The notes below the pieces were generated by a model that saw nothing but the letters and a program-made list of their open reading frames with translations, had not been told where the DNA came from and ran no database searches. 64,000 nt of DNA from Serratia sp. DD3 (GTDB lineage: Bacteria; Pseudomonadota; Gammaproteobacteria; Enterobacterales; Enterobacteriaceae). A program made the position numbers and the translations under genes. The stretch lies in the NCBI RefSeq assembly GCF_000496755.2, contig NZ_AYKS02000033.1, positions 124,001 through 188,000 on the forward strand, written 5' to 3'. Shown piece after piece: positions 1 to 9,545 of the stretch (its first letter is position 1; each line of letters opens with the position of its first letter).

Positions 1-419
1 GCCCCAATCTGAATCTGCTGGGGACGCGTGAGCCGGAAAAGTACGGCAGCACGACACTGACAGAGATCGTTAATGGATTGGAAAACCAGGCACTCGCTTT
101 AGATATCACCTTGGGTCATCTGCAATCCAATGCCGAGTTTGCATTAATTGATCGCATTCATCAGGCACAGGGTAATACTGATTTTATTTTGATTAACCCA
201 GCGGCGTTCACGCATACCAGCGTAGCGCTGCGTGATGCACTGTTGGCGGTACAGATCCCGTTTATCGAGATCCATCTGTCCAATGTGCATGCCCGCGAGC
301 CATTCCGTCATCACTCTTACCTGTCTGATATCGCGGTAGGGGTGATTTGCGGTCTCGGTGCCGAGGGCTATACGTTTGCGTTACAGGCAGCGGTTAACCG
401 TTTGTTAAAAACCCATTAA
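1..419 (+). CDS. aroQ: 3-dehydroquinate dehydratase, type II (5' truncated by window)
   Basis: Third step of the shikimate pathway: dehydrates 3-dehydroquinate to 3-dehydroshikimate in the cytoplasm. The reading frame is already open at base 3 ([15 protein letters not shown]), the standard N-terminal motif of the type II enzyme, so only about ten N-terminal residues lie outside the window; 138 residues are visible. The [10 protein letters not shown] motif, the EIHLSN segment with HAREPFR, and the C-terminal [11 protein letters not shown] segment match the family; these contain the catalytic Asn and His. Type II enzymes are small dodecamers unrelated to AroD. It sits just upstream of accB-accC, as in E. 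coli relatives that carry aroQ. An internal TTG at 78 is not the real start. Confidence 0.95.
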   Translation, partial: PNLNLLGTREPEKYGSTTLTEIVNGLENQALALDITLGHLQSNAEFALIDRIHQAQGNTDFILINPAAFTHTSVALRDALLAVQIPFIEIHLSNVHAREPFRHHSYLSDIAVGVICGLGAEGYTFALQAAVNRLLKTH

Positions 420-424
420 TTGTT

Positions 425-546
425 ATACCCAAGTCGATTCACTGGGTAGGTAGGCAGCAACAGAGCCCATTTTCTGTAACCGGGTCAATCCGGTAAGGGA
501 GAGGCGTGAAGGACGTTGCCAGCTACCGCTTGAAGAAGCACGGGTA
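425..546. repeat. Diverged ERIC-like element in the aroQ-accB gap
   Basis: About 120 bases that begin with TATACCC and end with a CGGGTA-type terminus, with internal stretches resembling an ERIC unit read in reverse (a GGTAGGCAGCAAC-like left part and a CTTGAAG..ACGGGTA right part). It is too diverged to be sure. It occupies most of the aroQ-accB gap and would lie in the accBC leader. Confidence 0.35.
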
Positions 547-574
547 GACACCAAAAGAGTACGGAATCACACTC

Positions 575-1033
575 ATGGATATTCGTAAAATCAAGAAACT
601 GATCGAGCTGGTTGAAGAATCAGGCATTTCTGAACTGGAAATCTCTGAAGGCGAAGAGTCAGTTCGCATTAGCCGTGCTGCACCTGTGCAGGCTTTCCCG
701 ACAATGCAACAGTACGCCATGCCAGCCCCTCAACCTGCCCCGGCCACCATCAGTGCACCTGCTGCCGCAGAAACGCCTGCAGCACCAGCAGCCATGAGTG
801 GTCACATCGTTCGTTCCCCGATGGTCGGCACGTTCTACCGTACACCTAGCCCTGATGCCAAAGCGTTTGTAGAAGTCGGTCAGACTGTCAACGCCGGGGA
901 TACACTGTGCATCGTTGAAGCCATGAAAATGATGAACCAGATCGAAGCGGATAAATCCGGTGTGGTCAAAGCTATCCTGGTAGAAAACGGCCAGCCGGTT
1001 GAATATGACGAGCCATTGGTCGTCATCGAATAA
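575..1033 (+). CDS. accB: Biotin carboxyl carrier protein of acetyl-CoA carboxylase
   Basis: Carries the biotin that shuttles CO2 between biotin carboxylase (AccC) and the carboxyltransferase (AccAD) in the first committed step of fatty acid synthesis. At 152 residues it is close to the family size. It has an N-terminal helical region (1-35), an Ala/Pro-rich flexible linker (about 45-75), and a C-terminal biotinyl domain (77-152) with the EAMKMM motif; Lys118 is the biotinylated residue. The ATG at 575 gives the conserved [12 protein letters not shown] start. accC follows after 11 bases, so the two are co-transcribed. Confidence 0.97.
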   Translation: MDIRKIKKLIELVEESGISELEISEGEESVRISRAAPVQAFPTMQQYAMPAPQPAPATISAPAAAETPAAPAAMSGHIVRSPMVGTFYRTPSPDAKAFVEVGQTVNAGDTLCIVEAMKMMNQIEADKSGVVKAILVENGQPVEYDEPLVVIE

Positions 1034-1044
1034 CGAGGCGCACC

Positions 1045-2388
1045 ATGCTTGATAAAATTGTTATCGCCAACCGTGGCGAGATTGCGCTTCGTATTCTGCG
1101 TGCTTGTAAAGAGCTTGGCATCAAAACCGTTGCCATTCACTCAAGTGCAGATCGCGATCTAAAACATGTCCTGCTGGCGGATGAAACCGTCTGTATTGGC
1201 CCGGCTCCATCGGTCAAAAGCTATCTGAATATTCCAGCAATCATCTCGGCTGCTGAAATTACCGGTGCTGTGGCTATCCACCCAGGCTATGGTTTTCTGT
1301 CTGAAAATGCCGACTTCGCTGAACAAGTTGAGCGCTCGGGCTTTATTTTCATCGGCCCTCGCGCTGAAACCATCCGTTTGATGGGGGATAAAGTTTCCGC
1401 CATCAATGCGATGAAAAAATCAGGTGTTCCATGCGTACCCGGCTCTGACGGCCCACTGACGGAGGACATGGATAAAAACCGCGCCTTCGCCAAGCGTATT
1501 GGTTACCCGGTGATCATCAAAGCCTCTGGTGGTGGTGGTGGTCGTGGTATGCGCGTTGTGCGCAGTGAAAAAGATCTTGAGCAGTCCATTTCCATGACGA
1601 AAGCGGAGGCCAAAGCGGCTTTCAATAACGACATGGTTTATATGGAAAAATACCTGGAAAACCCACGCCATATCGAAATTCAGATATTGGCTGACGGCCA
1701 GGGCAATGCTATCTATCTGGCTGAACGTGACTGCTCTATGCAACGCCGCCACCAGAAAGTGGTCGAAGAAGCACCAGCTCCCGGGATCACCCCGGAACTG
1801 CGCCGTTATATCGGTGAGCGCTGTGCAAAAGCCTGTATGGAGATCGGTTACCGTGGTGCAGGTACCTTTGAGTTCCTGTATGAAAACGGCGAGTTCTATT
1901 TTATTGAAATGAACACCCGTATTCAGGTGGAACACCCGGTGACTGAGATGATCACTGGCGTTGACCTGATCAAAGAGCAACTGCGTATCGCTGCCGGTCA
2001 GCCGCTTTCGATCAAGCAGAAAGAAGTGAAGGTTCATGGCCATGCGATAGAGTGTCGTATCAATGCCGAAGACCCGAATACCTTCCTGCCAAGTCCAGGT
2101 AAAATTACCCGTTTCCACGCCCCTGGTGGTTTTGGCGTTCGTTGGGAATCTCATATTTACGCCGGTTATACTGTACCGCCGTACTATGACTCAATGATCG
2201 GCAAACTGATCACCTACGGTGAGAGCCGAGATGTCGCTATTGCCCGGATGAAAAACGCCCTGGCTGAGTTGATCATTGATGGCATCAAGACCAATGTGGA
2301 ACTGCAGCAAAAGATCATGAGTGACGAAAACTTCCAGCATGGTGGTACCAACATCCACTATCTGGAGAAGAAGCTCGGACTGCAATAA
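1045..2388 (+). CDS. accC: Biotin carboxylase subunit of acetyl-CoA carboxylase
   Basis: ATP-dependent carboxylation of the biotin on AccB. The protein is 447 residues, the usual length. It has an N-terminal biotin-carboxylase domain starting [17 protein letters not shown], an ATP-grasp domain with the glycine-rich [11 protein letters not shown] loop (about 160-172), the [14 protein letters not shown] catalytic segment (about 287-300), and a C-terminal domain. It is the second gene of the accBC operon and is followed by a strong intrinsic terminator, so the operon ends here. Confidence 0.98.
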   Translation: MLDKIVIANRGEIALRILRACKELGIKTVAIHSSADRDLKHVLLADETVCIGPAPSVKSYLNIPAIISAAEITGAVAIHPGYGFLSENADFAEQVERSGFIFIGPRAETIRLMGDKVSAINAMKKSGVPCVPGSDGPLTEDMDKNRAFAKRIGYPVIIKASGGGGGRGMRVVRSEKDLEQSISMTKAEAKAAFNNDMVYMEKYLENPRHIEIQILADGQGNAIYLAERDCSMQRRHQKVVEEAPAPGITPELRRYIGERCAKACMEIGYRGAGTFEFLYENGEFYFIEMNTRIQVEHPVTEMITGVDLIKEQLRIAAGQPLSIKQKEVKVHGHAIECRINAEDPNTFLPSPGKITRFHAPGGFGVRWESHIYAGYTVPPYYDSMIGKLITYGESRDVAIARMKNALAELIIDGIKTNVELQQKIMSDENFQHGGTNIHYLEKKLGLQ

Positions 2389-2413
2389 ATCGACTAATCC
2401 GTTAGTCAGTCAT

Positions 2414-2450
2414 TAAAAACACCGTCTCAAATTTGAGGCGGTGTTTTTTT
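2414..2450 (+). terminator. Rho-independent terminator of accBC
   Basis: ACACCGTCTCAAA is followed directly by TTTGAGGCGGTGT and a run of seven T. One G-T pair interrupts an otherwise perfect stem. Confidence 0.9.
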
Positions 2451-2603
2451 ATTTGTCGCTATGCCCCCGGTTTTCCCTTCAATCAGCCCGCCATTAACCG
2501 GTTTTTTTATCGCTCTTGATAAGATTACAGCTTGGCAAAAGCGCCCCTTGTCGTAAAATCCCCTCCTTTGCCAACCCATAACCGTAAACCCTTGGAGGCA
2601 CGG

Positions 2604-2846
2604 ATGGAACCCCGCTTTGTTCAAGCTCACCGTGAAGCACGCTGGGCCCTGGGCTTGACACTACTTTATCTGCTGGCCTGGTCGCTGGCGGCTTACCTGC
2701 CAGACAACGCCATTGGCATCACCGGTCTACCGCACTGGTTCGAGATGGCTTGTCTGTTATTGCCACTGCTGTTTATCGGCCTGTGTTGGCTGATGGTACG
2801 TGGCATCTTCCGCGATATCTCGCTGGAGGATAATCGTGCAGATTGA
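2604..2846 (+). CDS. yhdT: YhdT family small inner-membrane protein
   Basis: An 80-residue membrane protein (DUF997 family) of unknown role, always found next to panF. Two hydrophobic helices are visible (about 17-35 and 44-66). The ATG at 2604 has a strong TTGGAGG ribosome site at 2592 and gives the conserved MEPRFVQAHREARWALGLT start; an upstream in-frame TTG would add 24 residues without family support. The 3' end overlaps the panF start, which suggests translational coupling and a helper role in sodium/pantothenate uptake, though this is inference. Confidence 0.92.
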   Translation: MEPRFVQAHREARWALGLTLLYLLAWSLAAYLPDNAIGITGLPHWFEMACLLLPLLFIGLCWLMVRGIFRDISLEDNRAD

Positions 2847-4281
2847 AGTCATTGTGCCGCTAATCGCCTATCTGTTACTGGTATTTGGCTTATCGTTTTA
2901 TGCCTATCATCGCCGCCAGAAAGGTAACTTCCTCAGTGAGTATTTTCTCGGCAGCCGCTCGATGGGAGGCTTTGTTCTGGCAATGACATTGACCGCCACC
3001 TATATCAGCGCCAGTTCGTTTATCGGTGGACCCGGTGCTGCCTATAAATACGGTCTGGGCTGGGTGTTGCTGGCGATGATCCAACTCCCTGCGGTGTGGC
3101 TTTCACTCGGCGTACTCGGTAAAAAGTTTGCTATTCTGGCAAGGCGTTACCAGGCCATCACACTGAACGATATGCTGTTTGCCCGCTATCAAAGTCGCCT
3201 GCTGGTATGGCTAGCCAGCCTAAGCCTGCTAGTCGCCTTCCTGGGGGCCATGACTGTACAGTTTATTGGTGGTGCACGCCTGTTGGAAACTGCGGCGGGT
3301 ATTCCTTACGATACCGGCTTGTTGATTTTTGGCGTCAGTATTGCGCTGTACACCTCGCTGGGCGGTTTCCGTGCCAGTGTGCTCAACGACGCCATGCAAG
3401 GGCTGGTGATGCTGTTAGGCACCATCTTGCTACTGGTTGCCGTGATCCATGCCGCTGGGGGTTTGCACAGTGCGGTAGATAAACTGCAACAGATCGATCC
3501 GGCGTTAGTCACCCCACAAGGGGCTGAGCAGATCCTCAGTCTGCCGTTTATGGCTTCATTCTGGATCCTGGTGTGCTTCGGGGTTATTGGCTTGCCACAC
3601 ACCGCCGTGCGTTGCATTTCTTATCGCGACAGTAAAGCCGTGCACCGTGGCATGATCCTCGGCACTATCGTGGTGGCGGTGCTGATGTTGGGTATGCATC
3701 TGGCGGGAGCGCTAGGGCGTGCCGTCCTTCCCGATCTGACCATCCCTGACCAGGTGATCCCCAAACTGATGATCACGGTGCTCCCTCCTTACGCCGCTGG
3801 CATCTTCCTGGCGGCACCGATGGCCGCCATCATGTCGACCATCAATGCGCAGTTATTGCAATCCTCCGCCACGATTGTCAAAGATCTCTATCTAGGGATC
3901 CGCCCACAGCAGATGCAAAATGAGACCAGGATCAAACGCTTCTCCAGTGTTACCACCTTAATCCTGGGATTGCTGGTGCTGCTGGCGGCCTGGCGACCAC
4001 CTGAAATGATCATCTGGCTCAACCTGTTAGCCTTTGGTGGGCTAGAAGCGGTATTCCTGTGGCCACTGGTATTGGGATTGTACTGGGAACGGGCTAATGC
4101 ACAGGGAGCACTTAGCTCAATGGTCGTTGGTGCGTTATGCTATACGCTATTAGCCAGCTTCAAGCTGCAACTGGCCGGGCTACACCCTATTGTGCCTTCG
4201 CTGCTGCTTAGCCTGTTAGCGTTTTATCTCGGTAACGCCTACGGTGAAAAGCGCCAGATGGCGTCATCCTTACCCTCTTAA
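2836..4281 (+). CDS. panF: Sodium/pantothenate symporter
   Basis: Imports pantothenate with Na+ across the inner membrane; a member of the SSS (sodium:solute symporter) family. The GTG at 2836 gives 481 residues starting VQIEVIVPLIAYLLLVFG, matching the family N-terminus; starts further upstream would run inside yhdT. The start overlaps the end of yhdT by 11 bases. Family signatures include NEYF/SEYFLGSRSMGGFVLAMT, SASSFIGGPGAAYKYG and the long GGFRASVLND segment, with about a dozen predicted membrane helices. prmA follows after 12 bases, so yhdT-panF-prmA look like one operon. Confidence 0.96.
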   Translation: MQIEVIVPLIAYLLLVFGLSFYAYHRRQKGNFLSEYFLGSRSMGGFVLAMTLTATYISASSFIGGPGAAYKYGLGWVLLAMIQLPAVWLSLGVLGKKFAILARRYQAITLNDMLFARYQSRLLVWLASLSLLVAFLGAMTVQFIGGARLLETAAGIPYDTGLLIFGVSIALYTSLGGFRASVLNDAMQGLVMLLGTILLLVAVIHAAGGLHSAVDKLQQIDPALVTPQGAEQILSLPFMASFWILVCFGVIGLPHTAVRCISYRDSKAVHRGMILGTIVVAVLMLGMHLAGALGRAVLPDLTIPDQVIPKLMITVLPPYAAGIFLAAPMAAIMSTINAQLLQSSATIVKDLYLGIRPQQMQNETRIKRFSSVTTLILGLLVLLAAWRPPEMIIWLNLLAFGGLEAVFLWPLVLGLYWERANAQGALSSMVVGALCYTLLASFKLQLAGLHPIVPSLLLSLLAFYLGNAYGEKRQMASSLPS

Positions 4282-4293
4282 AGAGAGATTGTT

Positions 4294-5175
4294 ATGCCTT
4301 GGATCCAACTAAAACTAAACACCAGCGGCAGCCAGGCAGAAGACCTGAGCGATGCGCTGGTTGAAAGCGGTGCCGTATCCGTAACCTTTCAGGACACCCA
4401 CGATAACCCGGTATTTGAGCCTTTACCCGGTGAAACCCTGCTGTGGGGAGATACAGATGTCATCGGTCTGTTTGATGCAGCAACCGATATGAGTGAAGTG
4501 GTAGCGATGCTCGAACAGCACCCGTTGTTGGGTAGCGGTTTCCTGCACAAAATCGAGCAATTGGAAGATAAAGATTGGGAGCGCGAATGGATGGATAACT
4601 TCCACCCGATGCGCTTCGGTGAACGCTTGTGGATTTGCCCCAGTTGGCGCGAAGTCCCTGACCCTAATGCGGTGAATGTGATGCTCGACCCTGGGCTGGC
4701 ATTCGGTACCGGTACCCACCCCACGACAGCGCTGTGCCTGCAGTGGTTAGATGGCCTGGACCTGAACGGGAAAACCGTTATCGACTTCGGTTGCGGTTCT
4801 GGCATCCTGGCAATTGCGGCACTAAAACTGGGTGCCGCGCGCGCCATTGGCATTGATATCGACCCCCAAGCGATTCAAGCCAGTCGCGATAATGCCCAGC
4901 GTAATGGCGTCTCTGAACGTTTGGAGCTCTATTTACCCCAACAGCAGCCCAGCAATCTACAGGCTGATGTCGTCGTCGCCAACATTCTAGCAGGCCCACT
5001 GCGCGAATTGGCCCCCATTATCAGCGAACTGGTGAAACCGAACGGCCACCTTGGGCTCTCTGGTGTGCTGGCGACTCAAGCGGACAGTGTGGCACAAGCC
5101 TACCAACAGCAATTCAAGCTTGATCCGGTGAGTGAGCGTGAAGAGTGGTGCCGGATTACCGGCCAACGCAAATAG
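4294..5175 (+). CDS. prmA: Ribosomal protein L11 methyltransferase
   Basis: SAM-dependent enzyme that trimethylates several amino groups on ribosomal protein L11. It has 293 residues, as in E. coli. An N-terminal L11-recognition domain (1-60) and linker precede a Rossmann methyltransferase domain with the SAM-binding [20 protein letters not shown] motif (about 162-181) and a [11 protein letters not shown] motif (about 228). It is the last gene of the yhdT-panF-prmA group. Confidence 0.97.
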   Translation: MPWIQLKLNTSGSQAEDLSDALVESGAVSVTFQDTHDNPVFEPLPGETLLWGDTDVIGLFDAATDMSEVVAMLEQHPLLGSGFLHKIEQLEDKDWEREWMDNFHPMRFGERLWICPSWREVPDPNAVNVMLDPGLAFGTGTHPTTALCLQWLDGLDLNGKTVIDFGCGSGILAIAALKLGAARAIGIDIDPQAIQASRDNAQRNGVSERLELYLPQQQPSNLQADVVVANILAGPLRELAPIISELVKPNGHLGLSGVLATQADSVAQAYQQQFKLDPVSEREEWCRITGQRK

Positions 5176-5197
5176 TTACACTTATTTCCATCAAAAT

Positions 5198-5231
5198 AAA
5201 CCATCGTAATTTCAATAAATTATGATGGTTT
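5198..5231 (+). terminator. Probable terminator after prmA
   Basis: An AT-rich inverted repeat: AAACCATCGTAATTT pairs with AAATTATGATGGTTT with one mismatch. It is followed by a T-rich stretch. Confidence 0.55.
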
Positions 5232-5366
5232 CACCTTATTTTAGGACAAACAGCCAATTTATTATTAAGCACGCTAAGCGTATTCTTCCTCACGAAATGA
5301 TGATAGCGGCCCCACCGAGGCTATCTGACCAAAGTAATCGACATTTTCGTTAGAAAGGATAACGCA

Positions 5367-6104
5367 ATGAAAGGAAAAGTATTGTTAGCTGCCCTATTGG
5401 CGGCCAGTTTCTCAATTTCTGCGGCAGAGCAGCATGCACATTGGAGTTATGAAGGGCAGGAAGACCCCGCTCATTGGGGTAAACTCTCGCCAGATTTTTC
5501 ACTGTGTGAAACTGGTAAGAATCAATCTCCGGTCAATATTCAAGGTGCATTGAAAACTCATCACGGTAAGCTTGAACTGGCTTTTCAGCCGGGTAAACAG
5601 CAAATCGTCAATAATGGCCATACCATTCAAATCAATGTCAGTGAAGGGAACACGTTACGTTTAGATAACGACACCTTCACGCTACAGCAATTCCATTTCC
5701 ACGCACCAAGCGAAAATGAAATCGATGGCAAGCAGTTCCCGCTGGAAGGTCACTTTGTTTACAAAAATAAAGCAGGCGCTCTGGCTGTATTGGCACTGAT
5801 GTTCCAAGAAGGAAAAGCCAATCCGCAGTTGGCGCAAGCCTGGCAACAAATGCCAACGGCGGTTGACCAACCTGCTGTGTTAAACAAACCAGTCGATCTC
5901 AAGGCCCTATTGCCTAAAACCTTTAAATTCTATCGCTTCAGTGGTTCGCTGACCACGCCACCTTGTTCTGAAGGTGTTAGTTGGTTGGTGCTGGAACAGC
6001 CTGTAAGCGCTTCTGCCGAGCAAATCAGTCAGTTCCGTGGCGTTATCCACCATGCCAATAATCGCCCGGTACAACCACTGAATGGCCGTGTTATTGTCGA
6101 TTGA
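5367..6104 (+). CDS. cah: Periplasmic alpha-class carbonic anhydrase
   Basis: Zinc enzyme that interconverts CO2 and bicarbonate, here exported to the periplasm. The 245-residue product has a Sec signal peptide (about residues 1-19, SISAAEQ cleavage region). The alpha-class fold is shown by NQSPVNI (52-58), the zinc ligands His110 and His112 in QFHFHAPSEN and His129 in EGHFVY, and the TTPPCSEGV segment near the C-terminus; Cys47 and the Cys in TTPPCSEG are placed to form the usual disulfide. It has its own space on both sides, so it is probably monocistronic. It lies between prmA and dusB, which are closer neighbours in E. coli, so it is an inserted gene relative to that order. Confidence 0.92.
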   Translation: MKGKVLLAALLAASFSISAAEQHAHWSYEGQEDPAHWGKLSPDFSLCETGKNQSPVNIQGALKTHHGKLELAFQPGKQQIVNNGHTIQINVSEGNTLRLDNDTFTLQQFHFHAPSENEIDGKQFPLEGHFVYKNKAGALAVLALMFQEGKANPQLAQAWQQMPTAVDQPAVLNKPVDLKALLPKTFKFYRFSGSLTTPPCSEGVSWLVLEQPVSASAEQISQFRGVIHHANNRPVQPLNGRVIVD

Positions 6105-6118
6105 TAGTGGACTGAGAT

Positions 6119-6146
6119 TAGCCCTGCCTTTACTCAGGCAGGGCCC
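6119..6146 (+). terminator. Possible terminator after the carbonic anhydrase
   Basis: A perfect 8-bp stem, GCCCTGCC with GGCAGGGC, and an 8-base loop. No T tract follows, so termination efficiency is uncertain. Confidence 0.45.
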
Positions 6147-6373
6147 AAGGATGGGCCACATGTACTCACGCTGCTAACATCCCTGCAACTTGTATAAACT
6201 TGGGCCCGCGTTACTGGATGCCAAGATAATATCTTGTTGAGTGGAGAATATTTTATTGTGCAAAAAACAAACAAAAATTCGTAATTCATTGTTAAATAAA
6301 AACAATATCCCTATCGTTCACTGTGTTGCGCATTTTTATTGATAAATTGCAGTAAATTGGTCAAAGTTTGGCC

Positions 6374-6410
6374 TTTCATCTCAGCGAAAAAATGCGTAAT
6401 ATACGCGCCC
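6374..6410 (+). promoter_or_regulatory. dusB-fis promoter (stringently controlled type)
   Basis: A -35 hexamer TTTCAT (6374-6379) and a -10 TAATAT (6397-6402) with a 17-bp spacer, followed by the GC-rich discriminator ACGCGCCC. The arrangement matches the E. coli fis promoter as I recall it; GC-rich discriminators are typical of ppGpp/DksA-controlled promoters. The upstream AT-rich tracts (6260-6340) would suit Fis autoregulation. The rest of the 336-base gap before dusB holds only the hairpin at 6119. Confidence 0.75.
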
Positions 6411-6440
6411 TTGCAGACACAGTATGGTTATTCTTTGTCA

Positions 6441-7418
6441 ATGCGCATTGGACACCACCAGTTAACAAATTGCCTGATTGCGGCTCCGATGGCCGGTATC
6501 ACAGATCGCCCATTCAGAACCTTGTGTCATGCAATGGGGGCTGGGATGACGGTATCTGAAATGCTCTCCTCCAATCCAGAGGTGTGGCGTACAGATAAGT
6601 CGCGTTTGCGTATGGTACATAGTGATGAACCCGGGATCCGCTCGGTACAGATAGCCGGATGTGATCCTGATGATATGGCGGCGGCGGCGCGCATTAATGT
6701 GGCCAGCGGTGCCCAAATCATCGACATCAATATGGGGTGCCCAGCCAAGAAAGTGAACCGTAAACTTGCCGGCTCTGCATTACTGCAGTACCCGGAACGG
6801 GTTAAACAGATCCTCCTCGCGGTAGTTAGCGCGGTGGATGTGCCGGTAACACTGAAGATTCGTACCGGCTGGGAGCCAGAACACCGTAACTGTGTAGAGA
6901 TTGCCCAACTGGCCGAGGATTGTGGCATACAGGCCCTGACTATTCATGGCCGCACCCGTGCCTGTCTGTTTAACGGCAGCGCGGAGTATGACAGCATTCG
7001 AGCAGTTAAGCAGCGTGTCACCATTCCGATTATCGCGAATGGCGACATTACTGACCCGCATAAAGCCAGAGCAGTACTCGACTACACTGGGGCCGATGCC
7101 CTGATGATAGGCCGTGCTGCTCAGGGGAGACCTTGGATCTTCCGGGAAATCCAGCATTATCTGGACACAGGGGAGTTGCTACCACCGATGCCACTTGGCA
7201 ACGTGAAGCACTTGTTGTTAGAGCATATTCGGGAATTGCACGGCTTTTATGGTCAAGGCAAGGGATTCCGGATTGCTCGAAAGCACGTCTCTTGGTACTT
7301 ACAGGAGCATGCCCCGAATGACCAGTTTCGGCGCACATTCAACGCCATTGAGGATGCCAGCGAACAGCTGGAGGCGTTGGAGGCATATTTCGAAAATCTT
7401 AGCGTAACAAAGAGCTGA
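6441..7418 (+). CDS. dusB: tRNA-dihydrouridine synthase B
   Basis: FMN-dependent reduction of specific uridines to dihydrouridine in tRNA. The ATG at 6441 gives 325 residues starting [19 protein letters not shown], matching the family; the frame is open further upstream but that part is promoter. The TIM-barrel core carries the FMN-binding [12 protein letters not shown] start, the catalytic-Cys [19 protein letters not shown] segment (about 98-116), [13 protein letters not shown] and [16 protein letters not shown]. fis begins 7 bases after the stop, the classic dusB-fis operon in which fis translation depends on dusB coupling. Confidence 0.97.
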   Translation: MRIGHHQLTNCLIAAPMAGITDRPFRTLCHAMGAGMTVSEMLSSNPEVWRTDKSRLRMVHSDEPGIRSVQIAGCDPDDMAAAARINVASGAQIIDINMGCPAKKVNRKLAGSALLQYPERVKQILLAVVSAVDVPVTLKIRTGWEPEHRNCVEIAQLAEDCGIQALTIHGRTRACLFNGSAEYDSIRAVKQRVTIPIIANGDITDPHKARAVLDYTGADALMIGRAAQGRPWIFREIQHYLDTGELLPPMPLGNVKHLLLEHIRELHGFYGQGKGFRIARKHVSWYLQEHAPNDQFRRTFNAIEDASEQLEALEAYFENLSVTKS

Positions 7419-7425
7419 CAGAACT

Positions 7426-7722
7426 ATGTTCGAACAACGCGTAAATTCTGACGTACTGACCGTTTCAACTGTAAATTCACAGGATCAAGTGACTCAAAAG
7501 CCTCTGCGTGACTCGGTTAAGCAAGCACTGAAGAACTATTTTGCTCAATTAAATGGTCAAGATGTTAATGAGTTATATGAGCTGGTACTGGCTGAAGTGG
7601 AGCAGCCACTATTGGACATGGTGATGCAATACACCCGTGGCAACCAGACTCGTGCAGCTCTGATGATGGGTATCAACCGCGGTACACTGCGTAAGAAATT
7701 GAAAAAATATGGTATGAACTGA
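7426..7722 (+). CDS. fis: DNA-binding nucleoid protein Fis
   Basis: Growth-phase-dependent nucleoid-associated protein that bends DNA, activates rRNA promoters and assists site-specific recombination. It is 98 residues, exactly the usual length, with a beta-hairpin arm near residues 10-26 and a C-terminal helix-turn-helix (about 74-95: [25 protein letters not shown]). It is the second gene of dusB-fis and is followed by a strong terminator. Confidence 0.99.
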   Translation: MFEQRVNSDVLTVSTVNSQDQVTQKPLRDSVKQALKNYFAQLNGQDVNELYELVLAEVEQPLLDMVMQYTRGNQTRAALMMGINRGTLRKKLKKYGMN

Positions 7723-7745
7723 TACTAGTCAGTTAACCTATTGAT

Positions 7746-7788
7746 AAAAGGCGCTTTTCCTTATCGGGTTAAGCGCCTTTTTGTTTTT
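7746..7788 (+). terminator. Rho-independent terminator of dusB-fis
   Basis: AAAAGGCGCTT pairs with AAGCGCCTTTTT, followed by a GTTTTTG run. Confidence 0.9.
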
Positions 7789-7830
7789 GCGTGAGACACA
7801 GCAATTTGCGTGCTCAAAATATCGCCCATT

Positions 7831-7962
7831 TCATAGGCTCTGGCGGTTCCGGCACCATAGAATATCCCCTACAACCATACCAAACACACCGGCAATCACC
7901 ACAAACAGCGCCACCAAATCCGGTTGGCCACCCATCTGTTTTGCTGCTTTGCCCTCCCGCAT
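7831..7962 (-). pseudogene. LrgB/YohK-like C-terminal fragment
   Basis: The minus strand carries an open 43-codon stretch (ATG at 7962, TGA at 7831) with a central segment GGQPDLVALFVVIAGVFG. This resembles the GG-x-P-x-(I/L)-x-A-x-(C/F)-V-(I/V) segment followed by a glycine-rich helix in LrgB/CidB/YohK membrane proteins, which are normally about 230 residues. Nothing before or after extends the match, so this is a remnant. The 363-base gap 7723-8085 otherwise holds only the fis terminator. The family call rests on recalled motif similarity. Confidence 0.45.
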
Positions 7963-8085
7963 TCTTCACGATCGAGTGATAGCTGGTGCATAGAAAATTA
8001 TTGAAGAAGCTAAGGCGAGAAGGAAACGGGTTTGATGCTACCTGTCAAATAGACTGACGATCAAAAAACCTATGTCTGGTAGGAT

Positions 8086-9051
8086 TTACAGTGCTCCGTA
8101 GAGCAGATAAGTGTTGTAGCCAAGATAACACAGTAAAAGCAAGACACCTTCGCCACGCTTGATGCTTTGTGATTTACCAGAACGCACTATTAACATCAAG
8201 AGCGCAGTGGCAAATAGCATTGATGTCCAATCACGCCAGAAAACTTCAGCACCAATATTGGTAATTGGTTCAATGGTGCCTGCGATCCCAATGACCGCTA
8301 ATGAATTAAACATATTGGAGCCAACGATATTCCCGACTACGATGTCATGTTCACCTTTCCGAGCAGCCACAATTGATGTTGCCAACTCAGGAAGAGACGT
8401 CCCAAAAGCGACAATAGTTAATCCAATCAGCAGATCACTGACACCGAGTTGCTGGGCAATTTCAACCGCACCCCAAACCAGAATTCTGGAACTGACGATT
8501 AATAGTGCTAAACCCAAGATCAGCCAAAAAATAGCCGCCTTGAGCGTTGTCACATTTGTTGAGATCTCTTGCTCGACTTCTTGTTCTAAAGGGTCACCTT
8601 TTGAACGAAATGCGCACCAGATTGACCAACCTATCAGCAATACAAACCCGCCGATCAGTCCCCACGCTTCCGCAACGCCTATTTGTTGGTTCCATAACAT
8701 AGCTCCCACCACTGCTGTGACTAGCAAGAGAATCGGCAACTCTTTACGAATGATGTTCGAATGAACCGCGATAGGGGCGATAATCGCTGTAATACCCAAT
8801 ATCAAGGTAATATTGGCAATATTTGAGCCAAGTGCATTACCAAGAGCAAGAGCAGGATTACCTTCCATTGCAGCCATGGCTGATACCACCATCTCGGGAG
8901 CCGATGTACCAAATCCCACAACGATCATACCAATCAATAACGGTGGCATTCCCGCATAGTTGGCACTGGCGGCTGCACCTTCGACAAATTTGTCAGCACT
9001 CCAAACCAGCACTGCAAAACCAACCATGATGGCAAACGTCGCTAGTAGCAT
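8086..9051 (-). CDS. CaCA-family Ca2+/cation antiporter (YrbG-like)
   Basis: Inner-membrane exchanger of the K+-independent Na+/Ca2+ antiporter type. The 321-residue protein has the two homologous alpha repeats that define the family: GFGTSAPEMVVS with GNALGSNIANI (about 45-80) and AFGTSLPELATSIVAARKGEHDIVVGNIVGSNMFN (about 213-250); the acidic residues in both repeats are the ion ligands. About ten helices are apparent. The ATG at 9051 is chosen over a GTG nine codons earlier because it gives the usual MLLATFAIMVGF start and has a GTGGA site upstream. It is similar to but diverged from E. coli YrbG, so no symbol is given. It sits between two relics, with no operon partner. Confidence 0.85.
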   Translation of the reverse strand: MLLATFAIMVGFAVLVWSADKFVEGAAASANYAGMPPLLIGMIVVGFGTSAPEMVVSAMAAMEGNPALALGNALGSNIANITLILGITAIIAPIAVHSNIIRKELPILLLVTAVVGAMLWNQQIGVAEAWGLIGGFVLLIGWSIWCAFRSKGDPLEQEVEQEISTNVTTLKAAIFWLILGLALLIVSSRILVWGAVEIAQQLGVSDLLIGLTIVAFGTSLPELATSIVAARKGEHDIVVGNIVGSNMFNSLAVIGIAGTIEPITNIGAEVFWRDWTSMLFATALLMLIVRSGKSQSIKRGEGVLLLLCYLGYNTYLLYGAL

Positions 9052-9089
9052 ATTTTTATCCACGAGTTTTAAGTACACCTAATTATAGA

Positions 9090-9266
9090 ATGTTAAGCGA
9101 GAAATTTGATCGGATTGAAGATAGAGCACCGGTGTTGATCACCCGTCAGCATGGCGAATCTTGAGTGTTGATGTCACTGGAAGAAAAGGCTTATTTACTG
9201 AGTTCACCCAAGAATGCTCGCAGATTGATGGATTCCATCGAGAGTCTCAAAAGTGGTGAGGTGTAG
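9090..9266 (+). pseudogene. Broken YefM-family antitoxin remnant
   Basis: Reading from the ATG at 9090, the frame gives DRAPVLITRQHGES, then an in-frame TGA at 9162, then VLMSLEE and [23 protein letters not shown] before TAG at 9264. These blocks match the core and C-terminus of YefM ([37 protein letters not shown]). The N-terminal third is missing, the stop replaces a sense codon, and about eight codons are deleted between MSLEE and AYLL. No intact YoeB-type toxin follows; only a VKLLIW-like start is visible at about 9270. It is a dead gene. Confidence 0.75.
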
Positions 9267-9545
9267 AAAGTGAAATTATTGATATGGTGCCATGGCAACT
9301 ATCTTTCCAACTGTGCTCAAGCCTGGGTTGCTTGCTACCGCGACTACTGGCCACCACCAAAGTAAAATATGGCCCCAACGCTGCCCTTTGTGCATGGCCC
9401 AATGCCGTAATGACACGACGAAACCTCTGCTATACTGGTGATAATTTTGATAAATATTCACCAGGACTTGATTAAAAATCGGCTGATTGCCCCTCAGGTA
9501 TAGTCCGTCTGTGGAGTCAACAGCCTGAGAAAAACATTATTAACT
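9267..9545. other. Gap between the antitoxin relic and the SulP gene
   Basis: No convincing gene. It holds a possible -10 box TATACT at 9431 without a good -35, and no clear hairpin. Confidence 0.5.

Noticed and set aside
1420..2154. Long open frame of 244 codons on the strand opposite accC
   Set aside because: It lies wholly inside accC in antisense, has no ribosome site or recognisable motif, and low-complexity Thr runs that mirror the Gly-rich loop of accC.
8159..8764. 201-codon frame opposite the CaCA antiporter
   Set aside because: Antisense to a well-supported gene, with no start signal or family match.
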